Positions 32,799 through 42,566 are shown, counted from the first letter of the stretch. The stretch: DNA of 64,000 bases from Gordoniibacillus kamchatkensis (GCF_000829455.1 NZ_JXAK01000008.1:81699-145698); one strand, 5' to 3'. The notes: generated from the sequence alone by a model not told the origin. Numbers and translations: made by a program.

Positions 32799-33576
32799 AA
32801 TCGTTGCCACGAAGCAGCGTGAAGTTGCCGCGCTGAAAGAGCGGCTCACGCTCGCTGCGGCGGAGCGGGACATCGCCGGAATGGCGCCTTGCCTCGGCTT
32901 CGAGCGGGCTTTGACGGAGCGCCGGCGGCGGCCGGTAGGGCTGATCGCCGAGGTGAAGAAGGCGTCGCCTTCCAAAGGTTTGATCCGCGCCGACTTCGAC
33001 CCGGTTGCGCTGGCCGAGGCTTATGAGCGGGCGCAGGCCGACTGCGTGTCGGTGCTGACCGATACGGATTATTTTCAGGGCAGCAACGAGTACTTGAAGG
33101 CGGTGCGCGAGGCGGTGTCGCTGCCGCTATTGCGCAAAGATTTTACGATCGACGTGCATCAAATCTATGAAGCGCGCCTGATCGGGGCTGACGCGATACT
33201 GCTCATCGCGGCGATTTTGACGACTGCGCAGATGAAGGAATTTTTGCGCGAGGCGCGCGCGCTCGGCATGGACGCGCTCGTCGAAGTGCACGACCGCGCG
33301 GAGCTGGAGCGCGCGCTGGAGCTGGATGCGACGCTGATCGGCATCAACAACCGTAACCTGCATACGTTCGTCACCGACCTCGATACGACGCGGCAGCTGA
33401 TCGAGCACGTGCCGGCGGGACGCACGGTCGTGAGCGAGAGCGGCATTTCGTCGCCGGCGCATATGGCCGAGCTGCAGGCAGCGGGAGCGAAGGCGGTGCT
33501 CATCGGCGAACACTTTATGCGCCAGCCTTCCGTCGAGCAGGCGGTGCGCGATTTGATGGACGGACTGCGGGGGTGA
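32785..33576 (+). CDS. trpC: indole-3-glycerol phosphate synthase
   Basis: A 263-residue (beta/alpha)8 enzyme. AEVKKASPSKGLIRADFDP (catalytic Lys and phosphate loop), VLTDTDYFQGS, LLRKDFTID, EVHDRAELERAL, GINNRNLHTF and SESGI are all in place. It starts inside trpD (out of frame) and its stop overlaps the trpF start, so trpD-trpC-trpF translation is coupled. Confidence 0.96.
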   Translation: MFLDKIVATKQREVAALKERLTLAAAERDIAGMAPCLGFERALTERRRRPVGLIAEVKKASPSKGLIRADFDPVALAEAYERAQADCVSVLTDTDYFQGSNEYLKAVREAVSLPLLRKDFTIDVHQIYEARLIGADAILLIAAILTTAQMKEFLREARALGMDALVEVHDRAELERALELDATLIGINNRNLHTFVTDLDTTRQLIEHVPAGRTVVSESGISSPAHMAELQAAGAKAVLIGEHFMRQPSVEQAVRDLMDGLRG

Positions 33577-34316
33577 ACGGGAGCGTGAACGTACGGGAGA
33601 GCGGTTCAGGCCCGCTGACGGCCGTTAAAATTTGTGGAGTGCGCACATCGGACGTGATACAATCGTTGAAGCCGCTATCGGTAACGCACGTCGGCTTCGT
33701 ATTTGCGAAGAGCAAGCGCCAGGTGACGCCGCAGCAGGCGGGACAGCTCATTCGCGAGCTGCGCGCCGGCGCTGACGCAGCCGGGCGCCCCGCACCGCTT
33801 GCTGTCGGCGTATTCGTCGATCCGTCTTTGGACGAGCTGGCTGCCGTGCTGGCGGAAGCTCCGCTCGACGTTGTGCAGCTGCATGGCAAGGAATCGCCGG
33901 AGCTGTGCGCGGCTGTCCGCGAGCGGTTCGGCGTGCAGCTGTTTAAGGCCGTTTCGATCGCCCGCGATTCGGATGCTGTGCCTGCCGATGCCGATGTCGC
34001 CGCCCAGTTGGACCGCTATCGCGGCACAGTGGACGCGATCCTGCTCGATACGCACGATCCCGTGTATGGCGGCGGGTCGGGTACGACGTTCGCCTGGGAT
34101 TGCATCCCGCCTTACCGGCGCTGGGCGCGCGAGGCGGGGGTGCAGCTGCTCGTCGCCGGCGGGCTGACGGCGGACAACGTCGCATCGCTCGTAGCGGACT
34201 ATCGCCCCGACGGCGTGGACGTATCGAGCGGCGTCGAAACGGACGGCATGAAGGACATCGCCAAAATTCAAGCTTTTGTCGAAAGGGTGGCTTCAGTTGA
34301 CCATACAAGTGCCTGA
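33573..34316 (+). CDS. trpF: phosphoribosylanthranilate isomerase
   Basis: A 247-residue TIM barrel. [56 protein letters not shown] and [12 protein letters not shown] ... [10 protein letters not shown] are standard motifs. The first GTG overlaps the trpC stop; a second GTG at 33585 is possible. The N-terminus has about 15 extra residues before the first strand. The trpB start lies within its final codons. Confidence 0.94.
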   Translation: MNGSVNVRESGSGPLTAVKICGVRTSDVIQSLKPLSVTHVGFVFAKSKRQVTPQQAGQLIRELRAGADAAGRPAPLAVGVFVDPSLDELAAVLAEAPLDVVQLHGKESPELCAAVRERFGVQLFKAVSIARDSDAVPADADVAAQLDRYRGTVDAILLDTHDPVYGGGSGTTFAWDCIPPYRRWAREAGVQLLVAGGLTADNVASLVADYRPDGVDVSSGVETDGMKDIAKIQAFVERVASVDHTSA

Positions 34317-35501
34317 CATACACGGAAGGTTCGGCAAGTTCGGCGGCCGGTACGTGCCGGAGACGCTCATGAACGCGCTGATCGAGCTGGAGGAAGCGTA
34401 TCGCCGCTACTCGCAGGACCCCGAATTTATCGCCGAAGTCCAATATTTGCTCAAACAGTACAGCGGCCGTCCGACGCCGCTTTATTACGCGGAGCGTCTG
34501 ACCGAAAAGCTCGGCGGCGCGAAAATATACTTGAAGCGCGAAGATTTGAACCATACCGGCGCGCACAAAATCAACAACACGATCGGCCAAGCGGTGCTGG
34601 CAAAGCGGATGGGCAAAAAGAAGGTAATCGCGGAAACCGGCGCCGGCCAGCACGGCGTCGCGACCGCCACGGTGGCGGCATTGCTCGGGCTCGAATGCAA
34701 AGTGTTCATGGGCGAAATCGATACGCAGCGCCAGCAGCTCAACGTATTCCGCATGAAGCTGCTCGGCTCCGAAGTCGTGCCTGTCGTCTCCGGCTCGCGC
34801 ACGCTCAAGGACGCCGGCAACGAGGCGCTGCGCTACTGGGTCAGCCATGTTGACGACACGTTTTACATTCTCGGCTCCGTCGTCGGCCCGCATCCGTATC
34901 CGATGATGGTGCGCGACTTCCAGCGCGTCATCGGCGACGAAGCGCGGGCGCAAATGCTGGAGGCGGAAGGCCGGCTCCCGGACGCGGTCATTGCCTGCGT
35001 CGGGGGCGCAGCAACGCGATGGGCATTTTTTACCCGTTCGTGCGCGACGAAGCCGTACGTTTGATCGGCGTCGAAGCGGCAGGGAAGGGAGTCGATACGG
35101 AGGAGCATGCGGCCTCGATTACGAAAGGCAGCATCGGCGTGTTCCAAGGCTCGATGAGCTATTTGCTGCAGGACGAGTACGGCCAAGTGCAGGAGGCGCA
35201 CTCGATTTCGGCGGGCCTCGATTATCCCGGCATCGGGCCGGAGCATTCGTATTTGCACGAGACGAAGCGGGCCGAGTACGTGCCGATTAGCGACGCCGAA
35301 GCGCTGGAGGCGTTGCAGCTGCTCAGCCGCACCGAAGGCATCATTCCGGCGCTGGAAAGCGCGCACGCCATCGCGCAGGCGATGAAAGTGGCGCCGGCGA
35401 TGAGCCGCGACCAGATTATCGTCGTCAACTTGTCCGGACGCGGCGACAAAGACGTTGAAGCGATCATGAAATATTTGGGGATGGGGGGCGCTGACGCATG
35501 A
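34297..35501 (+). CDS. trpB: tryptophan synthase beta chain (one-base frameshift in this sequence)
   Basis: The PLP enzyme that joins indole and serine. [32 protein letters not shown] (PLP lysine) and [12 protein letters not shown] are intact. The frame breaks at 35001-35009: CGGGGGCGCAGC lacks one G, which would give [16 protein letters not shown]; the rest ([25 protein letters not shown]) continues to 35501. Corrected length is about 401 residues, as in B. subtilis. The TTG at 34297 follows AAAGGGTGG and overlaps trpF. Confidence 0.92.
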
Positions 35502-36307
35502 ATCTCATCGACCAGAAATTCGCCGAACTGAAGTCGTCCGGCCAAACGGCGCTCATCCCGTTCCTGACTGTAGGCGACCCAAGCCTCGAGCTTACCGTGC
35601 ACATTTTGAAGGAGCTGGAAGCTGGCGGCGCCGATATCGTCGAGCTCGGCGTGCCGTATTCCGATCCGCTCGCCGATGGCCCGGTCATCCAAAGCTCGTC
35701 GCAGCGGGCGCTGCGGCGCCAGATTACGATCCGGAGCTGCATCGAAGTCGCCCGCGAAGCGCGCAATGCCGGCGTTACGCTGCCGTTCATCCTGTTTACG
35801 TACTATAACCCCGTTTTGCAGCTCGGTTTGGAGCGGACGTTCGCTTTGCTGAACGAAAACGGCATCAGCGGACTGATCGTCCCGGATTTGCCGATGGAGG
35901 AAAACGAAGAAGTGCGCCGCCTCGCCGAGCGGCACGGCGTGCATTTGATCCCGCTCGTGGCGCCGACGTCGAACGCGCGCATCCGCAGCATCGTTACCCA
36001 GGCCAAAGGCTTCGTATATTGCGTCTCCTCGCTCGGGGTAACCGGCGTCAGATCGGAGTTCCACTCCGGCATCGACGAGTTTCTGCATACGGTCAAATCC
36101 GCCGCCGACGTGCCGATCGCCATCGGCTTCGGCATCTCAAGCCGCGAGCAAGTGGCCAAGTTCGAATCCGTCTGCGACGGCGTCGTCGTCGGCTCGGCGC
36201 TCGTGCGCCGCATCGAGGAAGCGGAAGCGCTGCTGGAAAACGAAGCGACGCGGGAGCAGGGGCTGCGGCAAATTCGCGAGTTCATCCGGCAATTGAAGGG
36301 GAACTGA
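35498..36307 (+). CDS. trpA: tryptophan synthase alpha chain
   Basis: A 269-residue TIM barrel that cleaves indole-3-glycerol phosphate. [12 protein letters not shown], the catalytic Glu in [53 protein letters not shown] and [10 protein letters not shown] are present. Its ATG overlaps the trpB stop (ATGA). It closes the trp genes; a repeat element and hairpin separate it from hisC. Confidence 0.96.
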   Translation: MNLIDQKFAELKSSGQTALIPFLTVGDPSLELTVHILKELEAGGADIVELGVPYSDPLADGPVIQSSSQRALRRQITIRSCIEVAREARNAGVTLPFILFTYYNPVLQLGLERTFALLNENGISGLIVPDLPMEENEEVRRLAERHGVHLIPLVAPTSNARIRSIVTQAKGFVYCVSSLGVTGVRSEFHSGIDEFLHTVKSAADVPIAIGFGISSREQVAKFESVCDGVVVGSALVRRIEEAEALLENEATREQGLRQIREFIRQLKGN

Positions 36308-36312
36308 TCTGA

Positions 36313-36511
36313 CTGCCCGAGAGAGAGTGGGGCGGCACTGCGGACCTAAGCATGTGGGTCGCCGGCTTCATTGAACTCGCGTTCCTATGAATTTGCAAGC
36401 AAGGTTGGAACGCGAGTTCAATGGCTTATGCTTACGAAGCGAGTTTTGCTACGCAAAACTTGTAGCTCCAAGGCTTACATTCCCATCCTCCGTTCCGCCT
36501 GTCCCGGGCAG
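36313..36511 (+). mobile_element. MITE-like hairpin repeat, copy A
   Basis: About 199 bases bounded by inverted ends CTGCCCG (36313) and CGGGCAG (36511). The centre is a perfect 15-base palindromic arm pair, TTGAACTCGCGTTCC / GGAACGCGAGTTCAA (36371-36420), with a 20-base loop. A second copy in opposite orientation is at 44851-45018. Shared blocks are CTGCGGACCTAAG.ATG, GGGTC.CCGGCTTC and ACATTCCCATCCTCCG.TCCG. Copy A also has an AGTTTTGC/GCAAAACT hairpin near 36443. No coding potential. Confidence 0.72.
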
Positions 36512-36537
36512 CATGAACCGATCCATTGAAAAGATAA

Positions 36538-36567
36538 GCCTCCGTCAGGCGGCAGCCTGGCGGGGGC
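36538..36567. repeat. strong 13-base-stem hairpin upstream of hisC
   Basis: GCCTCCGTCAGGC and GCCTGGCGGGGGC pair over 13 positions (two G-U on the plus strand) around GGCA. No T run follows on plus; on minus TTATCTTTT follows. It may be a terminator for the minus strand or an RNA element of the hisC leader. Confidence 0.5.
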
Positions 36568-36686
36568 TCGCGTCATCGCGGCGAAAAAAACGCATGGAAA
36601 TCGGCGACTTTCTGATATACAATAGGGAAAGCGTCGATAAATTGCTGCTTTAACGCTGTAACGAACATGAAGAGGTGTATTCGCTC

Positions 36687-37787
36687 ATGCAGCCGAAACG
36701 TACGATTGTCCATTTGCCGGTATATCAGCCGGGCAAACCGATTGAAGAAGTGAAGCGCGAGCTTGGCCTTACGGAAGTCATTAAGCTGGCCTCGAACGAA
36801 AATCCGTTCGGCTGCTCGCCGAAAGTGAAAGAAGCGATCGTCAAAGAGCTCGAGAACATTTCGCTCTACCCGGACGGCGGCAGCGTCGAGCTGTCGGGCG
36901 TATTGGCCAAATTTCTCGGCGTAGAGACGGACCAGCTCATTTACGGCGCCGGTTCGGACGAAATTATTCTCATGATCGCGCGCGCCTATCTGGTTCCTGG
37001 CGACGAGACGGTTATGGCGACGCATACGTTCCCGCAATACAAGCACAACTGCGAGATCGAAGGCGCCGTATGCATCGAAGTGCCGCTAAAGGAAGGAACG
37101 CACGATTTGCCGGCGATGCTGGCGGTCGTCAACGAACGGACGAAAGTGATCTGGCTGTGCAATCCGAACAACCCGACGGGCACAATGGTGACCCACGACG
37201 AGGTCGAGCGCTTCCTTGAGGCCGTTCCGTCCTCGGTGCTGGTCGTTTTGGACGAGGCTTATTGCGAGTACAACACGACCGGCAAATATCCGCGCAGCCT
37301 GGAGCTGCTGAAGCAATACCCGAACGTCATCATTTTGCGTACTTTTTCCAAAATTTACGGTCTTGCCGCGCTGCGCGAAGGCTACGGCGTCGGCCATCCC
37401 GACGTCATCCGCACGATCAATCAGGTGCGCGAGCCGTTCAATACGAGCCGGTTCGGCCAGTCGGCGGCGATCGCCGCCATTCAGGACCAGGAGTTCATCG
37501 CCATGTGCCGCGACCGCAACGCCGAAGGCATCGCCTACATCAGCGGCGAGCTCGATCGTCTCGGCTTGAGCGCTTATCCGGCGCACGGCAACTTCATGCT
37601 TATCGATGTGGGTCGTCCCGCGAAGCTCGTGTTCGAAGCGCTGCTGCGCAAAGGCATTATCGTCCGCGGCGGACATGCGCTCGGTTTTCCGACGTCAATC
37701 CGCGTTACGATCGGCAGCCGCGAACAGAACGAGAAGTTCGTCGCCGCCCTCGAGCAAGTGCTCGGCGAAGTGGGAGCCGGCGCATAA
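36687..37787 (+). CDS. hisC: histidinol-phosphate / aromatic aminotransferase
   Basis: A 366-residue class II PLP aminotransferase that serves histidine synthesis and, in Bacillales, also tyrosine and phenylalanine. IKLASNENPFGCSPKV, YGAGSDEII, WLCNPNNPTGT, VLDEAYCEY and the PLP lysine in TFSKIYGLAALREGYGV are clear. The ATG at 36687 follows GAGGTG; the in-frame GTG at 36675 overlaps that site. It lies between trpA and tyrA as in B. subtilis. Its terminator overlaps the stop codon. Confidence 0.94.
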   Translation: MQPKRTIVHLPVYQPGKPIEEVKRELGLTEVIKLASNENPFGCSPKVKEAIVKELENISLYPDGGSVELSGVLAKFLGVETDQLIYGAGSDEIILMIARAYLVPGDETVMATHTFPQYKHNCEIEGAVCIEVPLKEGTHDLPAMLAVVNERTKVIWLCNPNNPTGTMVTHDEVERFLEAVPSSVLVVLDEAYCEYNTTGKYPRSLELLKQYPNVIILRTFSKIYGLAALREGYGVGHPDVIRTINQVREPFNTSRFGQSAAIAAIQDQEFIAMCRDRNAEGIAYISGELDRLGLSAYPAHGNFMLIDVGRPAKLVFEALLRKGIIVRGGHALGFPTSIRVTIGSREQNEKFVAALEQVLGEVGAGA

Positions 37788-37801
37788 CGCGCCGGCTTTT
37801 T
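37775..37801 (+). terminator. intrinsic terminator overlapping the hisC stop codon
   Basis: AGCCGGCG (37775-37782) and CGCCGGCT (37790-37797) form the stem; the loop contains the hisC TAA; T residues follow. Confidence 0.78.
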
Positions 37802-37835
37802 CTTCATCGTTTCCAGATTTTACAGTAAAGGTTGA

Positions 37836-38933
37836 ATGCAATTGACAACTATCGCCATTTTCGGCGTCGGCCTGATCGGCGGCTCGCTCGCCCTATGCTT
37901 CAAGGGCAAGCCCGGCATTCGGGTCATCGGCCATTCGAACCGTCCCGAATCTGTGGACAAATATGTGAAGCGGGGCGTCGTCGACGACGCGACGACTTCG
38001 ATGCAGGAGGCGGCGGAGGCGGCGGACGTCATTTTCGTCTGCGTTCCCGTAGGGCTGCTGGAATCGTATTTGGCGCAGCTGCAGCAATATAAGCTGAAGC
38101 CCGGCTGCATCATTACGGACGTCGGCAGCACCAAAGCGTCCGTCGTGGCCGCTGCAGGCAAGCTGATGGGCAGCGATATCTATTTCATCGGCGGCCATCC
38201 GATGGCCGGCTCCGAGCGTTCCGGCGTCGAAGCCGCGTCTTCGCATTTGTTCGAGAACGCCTATTACGTGCTGACGCCGCAGCCCGGTACGCCGCCCGAA
38301 ATCGTGCAAAAGCTCGAAGCGCTGCTCAAGCATACGAAAGCCCACATCGTGAAAATGGACTCCCGTCAGCACGACGACATTGTCGGCGCCATCAGCCATT
38401 TGCCGCACGTGATCGCCGTCGCGCTCGTCAATCAAATTCGCCGCTACAACGACGGCAATGCGATGTATCAGCAGCTGGCGGCGGGGGGGTTCCGCGACAT
38501 TACCCGCATCGCTTCCAGCGAGCCGACGATATGGCGCGACATCCTGATCAATAACCGCGATGTGCTGTTGCGGCTGCTCGCCGACTGGAACGGCGAGATC
38601 GAGCGGTTTATCTCCATGCTGCAGGACGGCGACGCCGCCGGCATCGAGCGGGAGTTCGCCGAAGCGGGGCAATTCCGCAAGGAGCTGCCCGAGCGGCGGA
38701 AAGGGATCATTACGCCGCTGTACGATTTGTACGTCGACGTGCCGGACCATCCCGGCGTCATCGGCCATATCGCTTCGCTGCTGGGCGGCGAACGCATCAA
38801 CTTGAGCAACATCCAGATTATCGAGAGCCGCGAGGACGTGCCCGGCGTACTTCGGCTGTCGTTTCGCAACGAGCGGGACGTGGACATGGCGGCGCAGCTG
38901 CTGCGCGCTCACCATTACGCCGTGAACGTGTAG
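37836..38933 (+). CDS. tyrA: prephenate dehydrogenase with C-terminal ACT domain
   Basis: A 365-residue enzyme for tyrosine synthesis. The NAD loop is FGVGLIGGSLALCF near residue 9. VGSTKASVV, FIGGHPMAGSERSGVEAA and HDDIVGAISHLPHVIA are the prephenate dehydrogenase motifs. A C-terminal ACT domain (LYVDVPDHPGVIGHIASLLG, about residues 297-365) should sense tyrosine. ATG at 37836 or TTG six bases later may be used. In B. subtilis aroE follows; here a sugar-uptake module does. Confidence 0.95.
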   Translation: MQLTTIAIFGVGLIGGSLALCFKGKPGIRVIGHSNRPESVDKYVKRGVVDDATTSMQEAAEAADVIFVCVPVGLLESYLAQLQQYKLKPGCIITDVGSTKASVVAAAGKLMGSDIYFIGGHPMAGSERSGVEAASSHLFENAYYVLTPQPGTPPEIVQKLEALLKHTKAHIVKMDSRQHDDIVGAISHLPHVIAVALVNQIRRYNDGNAMYQQLAAGGFRDITRIASSEPTIWRDILINNRDVLLRLLADWNGEIERFISMLQDGDAAGIEREFAEAGQFRKELPERRKGIITPLYDLYVDVPDHPGVIGHIASLLGGERINLSNIQIIESREDVPGVLRLSFRNERDVDMAAQLLRAHHYAVNV

Positions 38934-38982
38934 CCGGACAAAAAAAGGGGGGATCCCCCGAAACAACCGCTTTCAAAATCCG

Positions 38983-39033
38983 ATAAAACGTTTTCAAAAA
39001 GTTGTTGACAAAATGAAAACGGATTCATATAAT
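38983..39033 (+). promoter_or_regulatory. sigma-A promoter with cre/LacI-type operator sequences
   Basis: TTGACA (39005-39010) and TATAAT (39028-39033), both perfect, are 17 bases apart. The spacer is TGAAAACGGATTCA (39014-39027), one mismatch from the catabolite-control cre consensus. A second site, ATAAAACGTTTTCA (38983-38996), has a perfect AAAACGTTTT core, and a third half-site, CGCTTTCA, is at 38969. CcpA or a LacI-family repressor probably controls the sugar module. Confidence 0.78.
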
Positions 39034-39162
39034 AAAAGTACAGTATGGTTTCTCTCCACTCCTATCCGATATTGCACTATGTGCGGCCGCTGATACGTCG
39101 GGCGGTATTTTTTTTGGATTCCGGGCCGATGTAGCCGAGATCAGCAGAGGGGAGGGCGCGGC

Positions 39163-40779
39163 GTGTACAAAATCATCATCGTCGACGACGACGAAGAAGT
39201 ACGAGAAGGCATTATCGAGTGTATCGATTGGAATTCCCACGGCTTTGAAGTCGCAGCGGAGTGCTCCGACGGTTCGGAAGCGCTGGCGGCAGCCCGGAAG
39301 CATAAACCCGACTTGATTTTGTCCGATATTTGCATGCCGTATATGGACGGGATCGAGCTTGCGCGGCAAATCCAGACCGTTTCTCCTCATACGAAAGTGA
39401 TCATTTTGACGGGATATGACGATTTTGACTATGCCCAGCAGGCGCTGCGGCTCAAAGTGTACGACTTTATCGTCAAACCGATGACCGCCGGCGAGCTTAG
39501 AGCAATGCTCGATAAAGTGAAGCTGGATATGGACCGCGAGGCCGCTAGCCGCCTCAGCTTGCAGCAGCTCAGCGCGAAGCTTCACCAGAGCATGCCGCTG
39601 CTCAAGGAACGGTTTCTCGAGCGGCTCATGAACGAACCGGTAAGCGAGGACGAGGTCCTAAGCAACCTGCACGATTTCGGGCTTCCGCCGGTTTGCCCGC
39701 CTTGCCTCGTGCTGACGGTCCATATCGACGATTTGGACAAGCTGCGGCAGGAAAGGTGGCGCAGCGGCCTGGACCTGCCCTGCTTCGCCGCCTACAACGT
39801 GGCGCTCGATGTTGCGGAAGAAAAGCAGGCGGTCGTTTTCCGGACGAGAGAAGAAACGATCGCCGTTCTGCTCTTCGGGATGGAGGAGACGCCGCTCTAT
39901 GAGATGGCCTTTCACGTAGCCGAGGAGCTGCGCCGCTGCACGGAAACGTTCCTCAAATTCACCGTCACCATAGGGATCGGCGAAGTTTGCGCCAAGCTCG
40001 GCGATTTGCCCCGTTCCTACCAAAGCTCCGCCGCTGCCGCCGGTTACCGTTTCGTGCTCGGCAAAAACCGCATCATCAGCATCCGCGACATGGAAGGCGC
40101 GAGCACCGCGCCGAAGCAGCCGAATCAGGATTGGGGCAACAAGTTTGCCGCGTTGTTAAAAACAGGCACGTCCGAGGAAGCCGAAGCTCTTGTCGGGCAA
40201 TTTATCGCCGATCTGAGAAGCACTTTGCTTCCTGCCGACGGATGCTGCCTCCACATTCAAGCCGTCATCATTGCCATGATGAACATCATGCGCGAGCTTT
40301 GCCAAAGCGACACCCCGTTGTTCGCACACCTCGAACAGACTCTCGCCGACATTCATCGTTTCACGACACTTCACGATACGGAGCTCTGGCTAAAGGATCT
40401 ATGCTGTGAAGCGGTCTCGCAGCTCTCCGGGCAGCGGGGCGATTTTGCCCAGGCCGGGGTGCGCAGCGCCATCGCCTACATCGAAGAGCATTTTGCAGAC
40501 GAGCATTTTTCGGTGCGGCAAGTGTGCCGTCACGTTCATTTGAGCAAAAGCTACTTGAGCACCATTTTCAAACAGCAAACGGATCAAACGATTATGGAAT
40601 TTGCGACGCGGCTTAGGATGGAGAAGGCGAAAGAGCTTTTGCTCGCCCCGCTCAAGTCGTATGAGGTTGCCGCCAAAGTAGGCTACAGCGATCCGCAATA
40701 TTTCAGCGTGCAGTTCAAGAAGCAAACCGGCCTGAGCCCGACCGAATTCCGCGACAGGCTGACGAAGGCAAGGCGGTGA
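39163..40779 (+). CDS. YesN-type response regulator with AraC output domain
   Basis: A 538-residue regulator. The receiver domain (residues 1-120) has the acidic pocket DDD (8-10), phospho-acceptor Asp55 in LILSDICMPYMDG, and the FIVKP lysine. A middle region follows, and the C-terminus has two AraC-type helix-turn-helix motifs (FSVRQVCRHVHLSKSYLSTIFK and YEVAAKVGYSDPQYFSVQFKKQTGLSPTEFR). It should activate the downstream binding-protein and permease genes. The start is GTG after GAGGGGAGGG. The kinase gene overlaps its stop. Confidence 0.93.
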   Translation: MYKIIIVDDDEEVREGIIECIDWNSHGFEVAAECSDGSEALAAARKHKPDLILSDICMPYMDGIELARQIQTVSPHTKVIILTGYDDFDYAQQALRLKVYDFIVKPMTAGELRAMLDKVKLDMDREAASRLSLQQLSAKLHQSMPLLKERFLERLMNEPVSEDEVLSNLHDFGLPPVCPPCLVLTVHIDDLDKLRQERWRSGLDLPCFAAYNVALDVAEEKQAVVFRTREETIAVLLFGMEETPLYEMAFHVAEELRRCTETFLKFTVTIGIGEVCAKLGDLPRSYQSSAAAAGYRFVLGKNRIISIRDMEGASTAPKQPNQDWGNKFAALLKTGTSEEAEALVGQFIADLRSTLLPADGCCLHIQAVIIAMMNIMRELCQSDTPLFAHLEQTLADIHRFTTLHDTELWLKDLCCEAVSQLSGQRGDFAQAGVRSAIAYIEEHFADEHFSVRQVCRHVHLSKSYLSTIFKQQTDQTIMEFATRLRMEKAKELLLAPLKSYEVAAKVGYSDPQYFSVQFKKQTGLSPTEFRDRLTKARR

Positions 40780-42551
40780 TGGCCATCGACCGCAAAGCTC
40801 TTCCCGGTTTGTTCAAATTCAAGAGCATTCAGTCGAGCATTTCCGTCTCGTTCTCCTGCCTCATTTTGCTGTCGATTACGGTCATCAGCTTCATCTCCTA
40901 CCGGTTGTCGGCGGATGCGGTGGAAACGAACTCGGAGCGCTACATTTCGGAAATTATCCAGCAGGTTGGGATGAACATTCAGTCGTACGTAACGAACATG
41001 GAGAACATCTCTACGCTGGCGCTGACGAACAAAGACGTGAAATATTACATATCCGGCACCAGCTTCGTCAGCGAGACGGACCGGAGGCCGTACGAAAAGC
41101 GTATTTCCGATCTGTTTCAGTCGATTCTCATTACGCGTACCGACATTGCCTCCATCATGGTGTTCGGCTATAACGGCCGCTTCGTCTCCGACCGGAGAAT
41201 TACAAGCTTGAATCCGAATGCAAAGCTCGAAGATCAGCCGTGGTACAAAAATGCGCGGAAAGAGAGCGGCAAATCGGTCATCTCCGCGCCCCACGTGCAA
41301 AATATCATCCAGAACGAATACCGCTGGGTCGTTTCGCTAAGCCGCGAGCTGAAAAGCGCGGACGGCATTGCGGGCGAAGGGATTTTGCTAGTCGACTTGA
41401 ACTTGAAGGTCATCAACGACATTTGCAGCCATATCAAGCTCGGCAAGCGCGGCTACGTGTTCATCGTCGACCGCGACGGGAATATCGTTTACCATCCGCG
41501 GCAGCAGCTCATCTACAGCAATCTCGAGACCGAATCGATCGAATGGCTGCAGAACAAAAGCAGCGGCAGCTTCATTACGAGCGACGGAGGAGAGAAGCGG
41601 ATCTACACGTTCCGGGACACTCCGTTCGGCTGGAAAATCGTCGGCGTCGCCTATGCGAGCGAGCTGATCGCGAATCAGACGCAGTTTAAGCTGTCCTATT
41701 TATTTTGGTGCGTGCTCGGGGTGGCGGTCGCGCTGCTGCTTTCCTTTACGCTGTCGCGGCGCCTTTCCATGCCGATCAGGCAGCTGCAGGGCAGCATGAA
41801 GCAGCTCGAGAAGGGGAACCTCGACATCCGCTCGGACATTCACAGCACCGACGAAATCGGGCAGCTCGGCCGCACGTTCAACATTATGGTCGGCAAAATC
41901 AGAGAGCTGATGGAGCAAATTATCGCCGGCGAGGAGCTGAAGCGCAGAAGCGAGATGAAGCTGCTGCAGGCGCAAATCAACCCGCATTTTCTGTACAACA
42001 CGCTGGACTCGATCATTTGGATGGCGGAGCGGCAAAAGAGCGCCGAGGTCGTGCAAATGACGTCGTCGTTATCCAAGCTGTTTCGCGCCATCATCAACAA
42101 GAGCGAGGACATGATCCCGATTCGCCTCGAGCTCGAGCACGTGTCCAACTATTTGCTCATCCAGAAGATGCGGTACAAAAACAAGCTCGACTACCGGATC
42201 GATGTGGATCCGCGCATATGGCATTGCAAAGTTTCGAAAATTGTGCTGCAGCCGCTCGTCGAAAACGCCATTTACCACGGCATCAAAAACAAGCCCGGCC
42301 TCGGCGAAATCACCATCAGCGGCCACGAGGCGGAAGGGGTTATCGTGCTGAAAGTAACCGATAACGGCATCGGTATTCCCCCGGACAAGCTGGAGCAAAT
42401 GGGCAAGCGGCAGGCGAACCCGAGCGGCGGCATCGGCGTGCCGAACGTAGGCGAGCGAATCAGGCTGCTCGGAGACGATTACGGCGTCGCGGTCAAGAGC
42501 GAGGCGGGAATAGGGACCGAAGTGACGCTCGTGCTCCCCAAGTGCGAATAG
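40779..42551 (+). CDS. YesM-type sensor histidine kinase
   Basis: A 590-residue membrane kinase paired with the preceding regulator. Two membrane helices (about residues 25-43 and 305-325) enclose an extracellular Cache-like sensor. A HAMP domain follows (SRRLSMPIRQLQGSMKQLEKGNLDIR). The phospho-acceptor His is in LLQAQINPHFLYNTLDSI, and the ATPase has NAIYHGIKN and DNGIGIPPDKL. Such pairs usually sense extracellular carbohydrate, often through a binding protein. ATG at 40779 follows AAGGCGG; GTG three bases earlier overlaps it. Confidence 0.93.
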   Translation: MAIDRKALPGLFKFKSIQSSISVSFSCLILLSITVISFISYRLSADAVETNSERYISEIIQQVGMNIQSYVTNMENISTLALTNKDVKYYISGTSFVSETDRRPYEKRISDLFQSILITRTDIASIMVFGYNGRFVSDRRITSLNPNAKLEDQPWYKNARKESGKSVISAPHVQNIIQNEYRWVVSLSRELKSADGIAGEGILLVDLNLKVINDICSHIKLGKRGYVFIVDRDGNIVYHPRQQLIYSNLETESIEWLQNKSSGSFITSDGGEKRIYTFRDTPFGWKIVGVAYASELIANQTQFKLSYLFWCVLGVAVALLLSFTLSRRLSMPIRQLQGSMKQLEKGNLDIRSDIHSTDEIGQLGRTFNIMVGKIRELMEQIIAGEELKRRSEMKLLQAQINPHFLYNTLDSIIWMAERQKSAEVVQMTSSLSKLFRAIINKSEDMIPIRLELEHVSNYLLIQKMRYKNKLDYRIDVDPRIWHCKVSKIVLQPLVENAIYHGIKNKPGLGEITISGHEAEGVIVLKVTDNGIGIPPDKLEQMGKRQANPSGGIGVPNVGERIRLLGDDYGVAVKSEAGIGTEVTLVLPKCE

Positions 42552-42566
42552 AAAGGAGCTTCGGGC

